DNA of 64,000 bases, taken from Bidens hawaiensis. Taxonomy: Eukaryota; Streptophyta; Magnoliopsida; Asterales; Asteraceae. The position numbers and the translations under genes were made by a program. Shown piece after piece: positions 35,291 through 46,130 of this stretch; within the stretch, counting starts at the first letter, position 1; each line of letters opens with the position of its first letter. The notes beneath the pieces were generated by a model. That model saw only the letters and a list, made by a program, of their open reading frames with translations, did no database searches and was not told where the DNA came from. Location of the stretch: NCBI GenBank assembly GCA_021521415.1, contig JAIQDT010000230.1, forward strand, positions 1,777,501-1,841,500, in the 5' to 3' direction.

Positions 35291-35940
35291 GAGCTGATTT
35301 GACATATCTTGTTACTTTAACTAGTTGACTATTTTAATTCTTCTCTTACTTTATTTTTCCTCGTAAATATTTTAATTATACGTGTTGTTACGTTTTCTTT
35401 ACATGTTTTGTTTCGCTAGTCATTGTGATTTGCATTTGAGTATTTGGATTGTTTCCGCCATTCTTAATACTTAACGGAAAGCATTGTGTGTTCTAAGCTC
35501 ACAAACAAATCCTAACATGTGATGGAATCATTAGTGAAACCGCTACTTCTCTACAGGTCCTTAAAATTTACACTTGTTCACGTTCTTGTATATATTACAC
35601 CAACGTCCGAATCCATAAAATTAAAGATGTAATATGCTCCTAACGACGTGTCAGAGAGCAAGCTACGTTTTACATGATTCCATTAGATAGCAGTTGATAT
35701 AGTCGTGGACCTTGTTTATCACTATATATTGTAATCACTATTTAACGGAAGAAAATCAACTCAATCTTTTACCATCCTACGTGTATATAAAAACCCTCGA
35801 TTATCTCGATCAAAACAGGAATGGAGGAACCTCCCTGTTTTGTTACTTAGGGGCTGTTTGTTTACATATGAATGGAACCAGCAACAAACTGTATAGTATT
35901 TAAAAAAAGTGAAAACAAATATATATTTAAACAAAAAATT

Positions 35941-36012
35941 TGAACCTGACGTGAATCGAACACGCAACCTTGTGATCTGGAGACAGACGCGCTACCATTG
36001 CGCCACAGATCC
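35941..36012 (-). tRNA. tRNA-Trp (CCA), possibly degenerate
   Basis: The 72-nt minus-strand sequence has the A box TGGCGCAATGG, the anticodon loop CTCCAGA (anticodon CCA) and the B box GTTCGATTC. The acceptor stem GGATCTG/CAGGTTC pairs fully and includes a compensatory T-A pair. In the anticodon stem, TCTGT faces TCACA, leaving two mismatches where the usual stem (TCTGA/TCAGA) has none. It may be a weak gene or an early pseudogene. Confidence 0.85.
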
Positions 36013-36825
36013 AAGTTGTGTTATTAAGTTAGACGAATATCATTTAAATGTTAAATGAAGAGTTACATATTTGACTTTTGAAGCAGTGAACATTTTCGAG
36101 TCGAGCCTGAGCTCGTCTAAGCTAAATCTCATCTCACTGTCGGCCTATGATAATGATAAAAAAAGGGGCATCGACAAGCCGAGTCACTCGCCCTCTACTC
36201 GACATCAACTCGTTAAAAGCTCGAATCAAGACAAAGTTAAAAAAACAAATATGCATTATAATTCAGATTTCTAAATAATACAGTGAATATTATTAATTTA
36301 ATAAGTATGCGTTAACCTTTAGTTATTACGTAAACGATATTTAATATGTAAAAAAAATGTTTTGTATATTAAGCTCATGTTGGTTCGTTTAAGCTCGCAA
36401 ACATAGTGAAACACGGTATGTAAATCACAATTTCAATTATCGAAAGTGTTTCCAATATAAACCTGAGCAAGATCTTGAACTCAGGTTCAAGCTTGTTTAA
36501 GTTATGCTCAATTGATCTCGTGTAGCTTACAGACAGCTCAACATGTTTACAGTTACACCCGTAATTAATTATTTGTCTTTGTAAGAGTTTGGTCTCTCTT
36601 AAGTTAAATGAGCCGATATCAAGCTTGAGCTCGAGCTTGACTCAGCTCGACTCGTTTACACCCTTAAGTTTACTAACTTTTTTTTAAATAATAAAATTAA
36701 TAAAAACAAACAAAAACAAATGTTGATTCTCCAACTCTCCATATTGTTAACATTAACACTAGCAAAAAATCTTTAAAAATTGAATCTATCTGAAATCACA
36801 ATTCTAAAAGAAAAAAAGAAGACGG
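36013..36825. repeat. Spacer with decayed GAGCTCG-type MITE pieces
   Basis: Fragments related to the GAGCTCG hAT MITEs occur at about 36090-36240 and 36600-36665 (ending CTCGTTTACACCCTTA). No gene seen. Confidence 0.5.
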
Positions 36826-39800
36826 CTAAGGAAATATAGGCATGCAGCTGAGCCCGGTGTTTTCGGGAATTCCCATCATCAAGTTAAGGTTTTGTAAAGC
36901 TTGACCCGAAGCACCCTTCACAAGATTATCAATCTGCAAACAAAGTTTACAAGAATAGCATATAATAAACAAGTTTATAAAACTTATTAAAAAACAGACT
37001 GTTCGAATAATGGGACATACGGCGGATATAATTATCGCTCTCCCTGGGATGCGATCTGGGAAGACGTTAATATGACAAGCATTGGAACCTTGAACATATT
37101 TGGTGTGTGGAGCTTGATCATGTGGCAGTACAACTACAAACTCTTCTTTCTACAAATACACAATAAAATGTTGAATTAGAAAAAAAAAAAAAAAAAAAAA
37201 CTGGTCGACCCAAACACGACACGATATTAAGTGGGTTCGACACGACTTGACTTAGACACTAGTAAAAAGTTACCTCATAAAATCTCCTGAGTTGTTGCTT
37301 CAAATCCGCAACCGAGACCCCTGGAGCCATTTGTACATTTATAGTTGATTGCATGCCTCGGCTCTGCAAGTTGATAATCAACACTCGGTGTTAGAACTTA
37401 GAACCAATAAAAAAAATTAATAATATACGAATGGTGAAGTAAGATTTACCATTGGCATAAGGGTCGGAGTAAAGCTAACGGTTACTTTTGAATTTGCAGC
37501 ATCTGATAATTCTAGTTCTATTTCAGGTACTGAAACCAAGTCAAAAAGACAGAAAACAACGAATCAAAAATTCATTTTATAAAACTTGTCGACTTACAAC
37601 TCGTTCAAAACTTATAATGATGATGACAATAATTTGTGCAAAAATACAATGAAACATAGGTATGTGATGTTACCATGGCGATGTCTTGTGATGCCATAAG
37701 AATGTATGCCTTCTGATACCTCCGTGTATAAATTTGCTTCTTTCGCACTACGTCCTGCATCGGTTACCAAACATTGAAAAACACACTCCTTGTTTACAAA
37801 GCTATATTAGGGACGAAAATGGGCTTGTTGTAAGCTTTTAGTCACTTATGACACGTTTTTTTAACTTCTTTAAAGTTTACCAACAACCCATCATATATAT
37901 TTTAGAGTAAAAGATTACAAACTTTAATGCATATTGTACAGTTAAGTGTTTATTTAAGTTTATGCAATACACAATATACATACTTAACCCACTTAATTCT
38001 TCAGTAATTACTTTTTTAGTTTTTTTTATAATAACTTGTGTTCATTTAAAGGAAAAAAAATAAGCGCTGTTTTTCTCAACGTTCCGATATAACCTGTATT
38101 GAAAACGCAAATGTATTCTAAATAATGGATCTTTTTTAGTATCGCAAACTATACCGAATGCCGATACTGTACCGGTTATGTGAAAAACCGAACCAATACC
38201 AACCGAACAACATAGGTACCGGTGCCGGTATATCAGGACTAGTAACGATATTCACTTTTATGATTTCCGGTCCATGTAAAACTCCGCCTCAACAAGCGGG
38301 CACCAGGGACGAGGCTTACTTAGGTACATCGGTGAACCCCCCCCCCCCCCCCCCCCCCCGGGTTTTTGCACAATAGTGTAAATTGACCCTTTTTTCGTCC
38401 GAAAATTTGTATACGTAGTGTAAGTTTAACCATTTTGGACCGAAAATTTGACCCCCCCCCCCTCCCCCCCGACGAACTCGTCCAAGCTTCACCACTGGCA
38501 GGCATGTTTACTAGCTATAATTAATTTATGTGTGTGTAAAGGAAGGGTGGGTTGAGATAAGTAACCTGCTCCACTAACTCCAGAGTTTGAGACAATAACA
38601 ATATCTTTCAATTCAATAAGACTAGCCTGTCATAAACATAATAATCATTTATATTTATTAGTGTTAAAATACTATTAATGTAAAAAGAAAGAAGAATAAA
38701 TCAACCTTGAGTAATGGAACAAGAGGAAGTAAAATAGTAGTAGGATAACATCCAGGATTCGCAACAAGACGTGCGCTTTCAATCTTGTTTCGGTATATCT
38801 CTGTTAGACCATAAACAGCCTCTTTCTGCAATTTTGATGCTTTGTGAGGCTGACCATACCATTCGCCATAGTCGTTAAGATCACGTAATCTGAAATCCTG
38901 CAAATATCTTTTATAATATATTATATCCAAAATAAACAATGGTGAAGAGTGAGGAACATATTATTTGCCAAACGTACCGCAGAAAGATCAACAATCTTTA
39001 ACGTAGTTGGCAGACCTTTAATAATTTCCTGCAATAAGAACTAATAAGAACTGATAAATGGTGCAATTAAAAATGGTATTTATTATACGAATAACGAAAA
39101 ACCTGAGTGGTTCCATGTGGCAAGCAACAAAAAACAGCATCTACACTAGAAAAATCTGCATCCTTGACCGCAACTAAATCTGGCAAATCCTGCAAACATA
39201 TAAACAATACAAACAACAATCCAACAATGTGTTGTATGATTATACTAGGAGTGTAAAAAAGTTGAGGCACTCGTGACCTACTTAAGGTTGGCTTGTTAAA
39301 AACTTGAATCGAGCCGGGCCTAACTTGAACGAGTTCGAGCTTTTATTATGGCTCATTTAAAAAACAAGCTCAAGCCGGATCGTGAGCATAAATGAGCTTT
39401 TTATTTATATAAACTTTATCTGATATATTTATAAAAAATATTATTAGAAATAAATATATGATAATAATTACAAAAAGGCGCTTAACTGTACTGTTCTGTT
39501 TTAGTTCATTGAATATAGTTTGCTGATCAGTTGACTTTCTTTCCTACATTCAACACTTTTTAACGGATGATAGGTGGCGAGCAAATCATAATCATTTATG
39601 ATCTTGTAACGAGTTAAACTAATACCAAACAAACTTCCATCGTGCCCCCACCGCATCGCACGGGTTACCTACTAGTATATGTAAATATATTCAAAAATTT
39701 ATGAATAAAATAACTAATAAATAATAAACAAGCTAAGTTGTAGCTCGTTTACGCCCCTATCTAACACACACTTAAAATATCATTATGCATAATATTTGCA

Positions 39801-40097
39801 GCAAATGCTTACTTGTGTGATCAGGTGTGGAAATACTGACGCAATTGATTGACCGGCTTTTCTATCCTTAGTCATCAGAGAAATGCTAAAGTAAGGATGG
39901 TTTGCGATGAATCTAATAAGCTGAAAATATTATAGTTAAGAATTTAGCAATAAAACATTTAGTTGGTTAGTGAAATAATAACTTACCTCGACACCAGTAT
40001 ACCCGCTCGCTCCAAGAATACCAACTTTTATAGATTTATCAACTTTCTGAGATGATACAGCTAACACTCTGACAGGCCTTTCGCTAGATTTCAACAT
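36826..40097 (-). CDS. N-acetyl-gamma-glutamyl-phosphate reductase (ArgC type)
   Basis: Reduces N-acetylglutamyl phosphate to the semialdehyde with NADPH in arginine synthesis, in plastids. Eleven exons join in phase: 40097-39987, 39920-39813, 39189-39103, 39028-38978, 38897-38706, 38626-38566, 37754-37674, 37529-37450, 37363-37274, 37149-37021 and 36933-36826, giving 365 residues from the first in-frame ATG. The nucleotide-binding GASGYTG (about 30-36), the active-site Cys in NPGCYPT (about residue 169), SGVSGAGR and the C-terminal [13 protein letters not shown] are present. Two oddities stand out. The frame is open upstream of the ATG only to a TAG about 20 codons earlier, so no complete transit peptide is visible. 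The usual DAKSGVSG block reads VSNSGVSG. Introns 2 and 6 carry insertions. The start is uncertain; an upstream first exon or partial decay are both possible. Confidence 0.85.
37800..38560. repeat. Intron 6 of the reductase gene with repeat insertions and poly-C tracts
   Basis: The intron is about 800 bp and holds ACCGGTACCG-like repeat sequence (38150-38235) and C runs at 38338-38359 and 38452-38470. The neighbouring introns are mostly about 75-250 bp. Confidence 0.5.
39246..39759. mobile_element. hAT-type MITE in intron 2 of the reductase gene
   Basis: The ends TAGGAGTGTAAA and the inverse of TAGGGGCGTAAACGAGC are related to the GAGCTCG MITE family. The flanks match only partly (GATTATAC/TCTAACAC), so the duplication is doubtful. 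It accounts for most of the 623-bp intron. Confidence 0.6.
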
Positions 40098-40199
40098 TTT
40101 TGGTTTAACTGATTCAATACCAAATATCTTTTTAACATAAGAAACTGAACACTAAATAAACTAGCCTAGCCTAGCCATTGGTGAGCTGCTTACAACTGG

Positions 40200-41530
40200 C
40201 TTGCTAAAAAATATATAAAACAAAGCGACTAAGATTTAAATTTGGAATTTGAAGTCAACAAAAAAAGGGAAATTTGCCATAAACACGAGGTATAAGTAAA
40301 ACAGTTTTGGAGTTAAATAAGCTTAGACAAACTATACACTTACTTGTATTTGACTTGCAATTGAATGACTCACTCGGTTTCAGCCAGATAATATTCGGTG
40401 CACTTTCGAATAGCAGTCTGAGGTCGGAGATTCAATTGTTTCGTGGTTAGTGTTTTGTCAGGTGGGTTATTTTTTTATTAGGGTAGAAATTTATTTTAAA
40501 AAAGGGTAAATATGTAATTAAAAATTAAAACTTTATGCTGGGTAAATATGCAATTTTTTCTAGTTAATTTATTCCAAAGAAAAATAACTTAAAACATTAT
40601 ACTTATAAATATTTATGAGGTTTACGACTATATGAATTTAGCCATTATAGCCCATATGACTTAGGTTCGATCTTTGTCCCTGACATTTAGTTTTAAAGGC
40701 ATCGGGGTGATGATGGGAGACTAGGCTAGTAGTTGTCTTTCACTAGTTGGATCCTTGGACTGAACGAGTTTTATCTCACAACACTGTCGTGACTTTTGTA
40801 CGAGTGTTCACGGACGTTGAGGGTTTTTACCGAATCAAAAGACGAATGTATCCTAATGTGATCAGAGCCGGCCATAGGGGGTGGCAGGGTAGTCGACGAC
40901 CACATGCCCGACACCCCACTAGGCCCAAAATATATATATTTTTTAAAATTATGAATTTTTATGAAAAAAAATATATATATAATCAATGTTTCAACACAAT
41001 TATATATCCACTAGCTTGGTTTAGTGGCAAAGATGTATGACTTCTAACCAAGAGGTTGTGGGCTAGTCTTATATGAGTTATTTTTAAGTTTATTTTTATA
41101 CAAAAGTTTTTTAAACAAATCAAATTATAACAAAGTAAGCCCATTTAAAATTAACTTGTTTAAACCCAACAAAATGAATCTGTTACTTAAGACCCAATTT
41201 TTTTTTGCATTTGGCCCAAAAAAAATTCACTTTCTCGGAGCCGGACCTGAATGTGATGAATTTAGCCAGTAGCCCATTTACAGGGTTCGTTGGTTGGTTG
41301 TTAAAAAAAAGAACTATATGGGCGAGTCATTTTGACTTACCAACCCGCTCATTTTTTTGTAATGATACACAAAGATGGACAAAAAAATGTTCCCAGGCTA
41401 ATTTAGAATCAGATGAGGAATTAAAAAACACCACACAACTCATACATTAAGCAAGTCTACTGCACATGATTCTGTTTTTTGATCACTACAAAACTGGTTT
41501 GCATTCAGCAGGAACAATCAATACTTCAAT
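40200..41530. other. Spacer between the reductase gene and the ESF2 homologue
   Basis: AT-rich, with low-complexity and repeat-like pieces. A possible tRNA-like word (TTGGTTTAGTGGCAAAG at about 41015) suggests an old SINE, not delimited. No gene seen. Confidence 0.45.
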
Positions 41531-41535
41531 CCGTA

Positions 41536-42850
41536 TCAAGAACCTCCAAAAACCTACGCGGGACGACATATACGCAAGTGTTAACCAACATGCTTCGTAT
41601 TATTGCAAATAAAGTCCCGGTCAACAAAAAAATAAATAAATACTCACCCCGGCCAAAAGGTCTTTGGATAGCCGCTTTCGCTTTTCAGCACCGTCTTTGA
41701 CTGGTTTATTCTGAGGGAACTGGCGAATCACTTTGGCTGCTTGCTGATTACCTTCGATCTCTGAAGACGTGCCGTCCGCTTGTTGAATTTTACGTTTCTG
41801 CACAAGCCAAGTAATTAACATGATTATCAGACTTTTTGCATAATGTTAATCTGTGCTAGACTTGTGAAAAAATGTAAGTTTAAGTATACCTTCTTTAGTC
41901 GTTCGTCTATAGAACTTAAAGCACGAGACTGATCAACTTTTGCAAGATAGAAATCCCGCTCCTTTTTAGCCGCAGACAGTTCCAGTGCAAGTTTTTGCTC
42001 TCTTGTTGCATTCTTATACGCTGTATTACAAGCAGTCGAGTTAATAGCTTAATATTACAAATATTCGCAAGATTTGAGTGATTATCATTAAGAATATGTT
42101 TTAAGGACATCAAAAGTTTATACCAATCTCTTCGGTGAGATGATCCCATTTGAATTTACTCAAGTATTTAATGTTCCAAAGGTCATAATAGAATGAAGAC
42201 TTCTTCCTCCCGCCTAAACACGCAATCAATGCCACATTAGATAAGTAGCAATCTACCTTTAAAATATATGTTTGCTTGCATACATAGATGCATACCTATT
42301 TGTTCACCATTCAACATCGAAGCAACCCTTTTAGCAACACTCTTGTTTGTAAATTCAATCCATCTACAAGACAAATAAAAAAATCACTCGTATTCATTCA
42401 GAGTAAACGATCATCCAACATCTTTCCCTTCTGTTATTTTTAAAATAAAAACTTACCCTTCGGTGAACCCTTGCCCACGAAAGCCACCTGCTTTTTTACG
42501 GTGTACATGAGCTGTAGGATCTGTAGAAAGATTTCATGTAAGTATGAAACCCATGGTATTAATAATAAAACAAAAATAAGAGAAATAAGTAAAAAATGAT
42601 AGTCACCTTCAGGTGTGAGGTAAATTCTCTCGATTTCTCCATATTGAGATAGAATTTGACGAAGCTTTAACGGATCCATTCGTGGAGGAATTCGGCTCAA
42701 GTAGCATACACCACGCTTATTAGCCTTAGCAGCTTCCTTCAATAAACGTTCTTTCCTCCTTTTCTTCCGTTCCGCCTTAACTTCTTCTAATTCCGCATCG
42801 GGTAGCTCCATTATGGAATCATCTATATCAATTTGTTCTTCATCAGCCAT
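41536..42850 (-). CDS. Pre-rRNA-processing protein ESF2 / ABT1 homologue
   Basis: An RRM protein of the small-subunit processome. Yeast Esf2 binds the U3-containing pre-ribosome and stimulates the helicase Dbp8, and mammalian ABT1 is its relative. Seven exons join in phase: 42850-42607, 42520-42457, 42363-42296, 42213-42124, 42020-41890, 41797-41648 and 41553-41536, giving 254 residues. The acidic N-terminus (MADEEQIDIDDS) and a basic stretch are followed by the RRM (GVCYLSRIPPRMDP to about residue 125, with YGEIERIYL and GWIEFTNKS). Then come YYDLWNIKYLSKFKW and a Lys-rich coiled region. The last exon is 18 nt and encodes VFGGS, a typical plant C-terminus, so the unspliced frame after exon 6 is an intron read-through. 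The gene is intact. A decayed copy of exon 6 lies 7 kb away at 34540-34866. Confidence 0.92.
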
Positions 42851-43199
42851 TCTTCACAACTGAAAACGTTGGAACAATACAGCCACATTCAAAAAAACAA
42901 GGGGCAAAAGCACACTTGCAATCTCATAAAAATCCATTAAAAATGTCATAAAACTTGTTGCAAACAATTATGTTCAGAAGAGGAATAAGTATAACCAGGT
43001 AGGGTCTTTGTTTCCATTTAAGCGTATTGTCAAACCACATACACACTAAGTTACTAACCATATAACAAACAGCAGAAACTTATCGTGTAGTTATATAAAC
43101 AAAGCTAGTAGACTAACACACTAACATAGTGAAGTATGTACCATAATTAATTGCTATTTTCATTTTTTTGAAATATGACAATTGGTTGTCTATTGCTTA

Positions 43200-43855
43200 T
43201 AGGGGCGTGCAAAGTCGGTTCGGTTATGGGGGCTTAACCATAAACATAACCATAACTGAATGGTCGTTTAACTATAGATCAGTTAACCGTTGGTTTCGGT
43301 TAAGTTCGGTTAATTGTCGAATGTATATTCTTATTATTCTTTTCCTTTGCTCCGTTTGAAAATGGTCCGGTTATGATTTTCCAAGCTCAATTATAAAGTT
43401 TCAAAGCTAAAATATGCCGGTTCCAAGCTCGGTCACGGTGTTCCAAGATCGGTCATAGACAGTTGCAGCATGAATTTAAATGCTAGAAGGTAGAAATTTA
43501 AGTACAAAAAATGGAAGTTGAGGTATAAAATTTGGGAAAACATAAACATACAAGGTTAGATTCAGTTTCAGTTAAAGTTGGTTAACGAAGACACATTAAC
43601 TGTAACCACAACCAATTGGTTGTGTCGGTTATGATTAATTTTGGTTTACGGTTATGGTTCGGCTTTTGCTCATCCCTAATTAGGAGTGAGCATAAACTGG
43701 GTAAGACCCGCAAAACCGGCAAGACCTAAGAACCGATCAGACCCAGTTATATTACAATAGGGTCGATTCTCGGGTCCGGTCGGGTAAGTCTATAGGGGTG
43801 AGCATAAACCGCGTAAGACCCGCAAGACCCAAACCGATCAGACTATTTGCCCCTA
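43200..43855. mobile_element. hAT-type MITE, TAGGGGC ends
   Basis: 656 bp bounded by TAGGGGC and GCCCCTA. The 8-bp duplication ATTGCTTA is at 43192-43199 and 43856-43863. The interior has GGTTCGGTTATGG-type repeats. A second repeat boundary near 43680 (CATCCCTAATTAGGAGTGAGC) suggests a nested or composite element. Confidence 0.8.
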
Positions 43856-43864
43856 ATTGCTTAT

Positions 43865-44850
43865 GTCTATCCTGGGTTTAACATTTAAGCAAATATTATA
43901 TTTATTATACTTGTATAAGAATGCACACCAAGTGTTTGTTAATATGCCAATGATAACAGAGACTAATTCTACACTGTAAAGATGACAAAAATCGCTAAGA
44001 TTTGAACACTGATCAATTCAATAGCAACCGTAAGCAGATAAGTATTGAATTATAGTTGAAATCAGAAAACGAAAAAAACCCTAATTTTCTTGCCGCCTTT
44101 TGAAGCTCGAGAAGAATGCAAATGCACAACCAGTATTGGGACGGGTCGAATAGAAAATGGGTCAAGTGTTTATAATGAATACTTATTTAAAAATTATAAT
44201 ATTTTAAAAACTATTAACTAACAGTTGGTAATTATTTTGTCATTTATGAGAGGACGTGTTTATTTTATTTAATAACTAAACGGGTGTTTGCGCGATGCGA
44301 CGAGAAACAAAAATCTTAGTAATCATGTAACAATTACGGATGTTCAAAGTTCGTTTGAAACCTTGAAAACATTTAAACCAATCTCCACTTTTAATTAACT
44401 GGTTTCTGAATGTTCAAACCATAGCAAACAGTTCGGTTTACGGTTTATACCAAAAATAGGCAATATAAAACCGGACCGGAATGTAAAGTTATTATTGATA
44501 GACAAGTTTGTCCCTATCTAACATGATATGGAAGGTGTATCTTATGTTTTGCAAGTTGTAAATTACTTAAAAAGTAGATATCTTAGTTTGCCCGTGTCTC
44601 ATGTATTATATATAGATAATAATAATAATAATAATATAAAAAATTTAAACCGAGTAGGTGCATGCTAAGTAAGAACTTCATACTTCTTTTTTTATCTTAC
44701 AGACTAATGACGAGACATGCCGGAGTTTGAAAGACGCGGCGACTTATGACTTATAAATTGTAATTTTTTTTTCATGTTTATCCTTGTGTAATTTAACGTT
44801 TAATAGCTTGTTATCATATAATGCAAATTTGAAAACCCCATGTAATACGT
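43865..44850. other. Gene-free region
   Basis: AT-rich. No supportable coding sequence. Confidence 0.5.
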
Positions 44851-44858
44851 ACACGAGC

Positions 44859-45482
44859 TAGGGCTGTCATAACATGTCGGACATGACACGATAAGACACG
44901 ACACGATAAAACACGATGACCTGTTGTACTAAACACGAACACGACAACTACTCGTGTCATTTTTCGAAACACGAACACAAACCTGTTTAGTAACAGGTTA
45001 ACCTGTTAAGACCTGTTAAGAGACATGTTTAAACATACAATGAATAATACATGTGTAATGAAATCAAAATTTTCAAAACAAACATAAAAGTCTTAGTTAT
45101 TACAAAATACATAGCATATTTGAAACAAAAAATCACAATCTTTAACATATATGAAACAAAAAACCACAAATCCATGACATACTTGAAAAAAAAAACCATA
45201 TAACCAAATCATAACAGACATAAGTGAAATGTCGTATATAAGTATGACTTTAGGTTTAGGACTTTAGGAGTGTATATTTATATATTATTTTTAAATTAAA
45301 AATCTACACAAGTTACTAACATGTTAACATGTCTTTAACCTGTTAGAACACGAATTTTAACATGTCTTAAACAGGTCGACATGTTTAAGACACGAAACCT
45401 GTTAAGCTCAAACTCAAACTTGTTAAAACTCGTGTCGTTTCGTGTCGTGTTAACAGGTACGTGTCATAAATTGGCAGCCCTA
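44859..45482. mobile_element. hAT-type MITE rich in ACACGA words
   Basis: 624 bp with inverted ends TAGGGCTGTCA / TGGCAGCCCTA. The perfect 8-bp duplication ACACGAGC is at 44851-44858 and 45483-45490. Both arms consist of CACGACACGA and CCTGTTAA words. Confidence 0.88.
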
Positions 45483-45593
45483 ACACGAGCTCTAATCTAT
45501 GTAATATATACATACTTTAATAAATAATATATAATAATTAAATTATTTTTGACCTTTCATCTAAAAATGTTCCTTGTATGTAATATGTTATTA

Positions 45594-45921
45594 TAAATTG
45601 GTTATGGCTCAATGTTAGAATATTCATTTTACTAGTGAGAGGTAGGGGGTTCAAACCCCACTATCACCAATTTATATGAGAGATATGAAGGATGACCCTC
45701 ACTTGTCAGGGTTCGAGTCATGATCTCACCCGGTTTTACCAGCTCCTCGTTGTTGTGCCATTTGGCGGGCGTTGGGGTCGGGTTTTATCTGGTGAATACC
45801 TCAATAGGTGTCCCGCTAGGGGCTCCGTCCGTCCGGACTAGCGGTCGGCTCGGGTTACCTTTAGCCAATAGGGACCGCGTACGAAGTACCCGACGTTATT
45901 TAGTTGGTCGTTCAAAAAAAA
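45594..45921 (+). mobile_element. tRNA-derived SINE
   Basis: 328 bp. The head has an A-box-like TGGCTCAATGTTAGA and the B box GGGTTCAAACCCC, followed by a GC-rich body and an A-run tail. The 16-bp target duplication ATGTAATATGTTATTA is at 45578-45593 and 45922-45937. Confidence 0.9.
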
Positions 45922-46130
45922 ATGTAATATGTTATTACTTATTCCCAAGAGAAGAAGAATAAATTGTTCAATAAACTGTTGCAAAAGAATAAATTGTTAG
46001 AAAAGCGTTATTCTGAACAACTAATATTCTGTTTTTCTAAAGCGTTGGAATTTAAAATCATATTTAAGAAGCAAAGCTACAATCAACATTTTGCAACGAG
46101 GAGCCGATAAGAGAGAGAAGAAAAAAACAA

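Noticed and set aside
38320..38505. Gly-rich and Pro-rich ORFs
   Set aside because: Products of poly-C tracts within an intron of the reductase gene.
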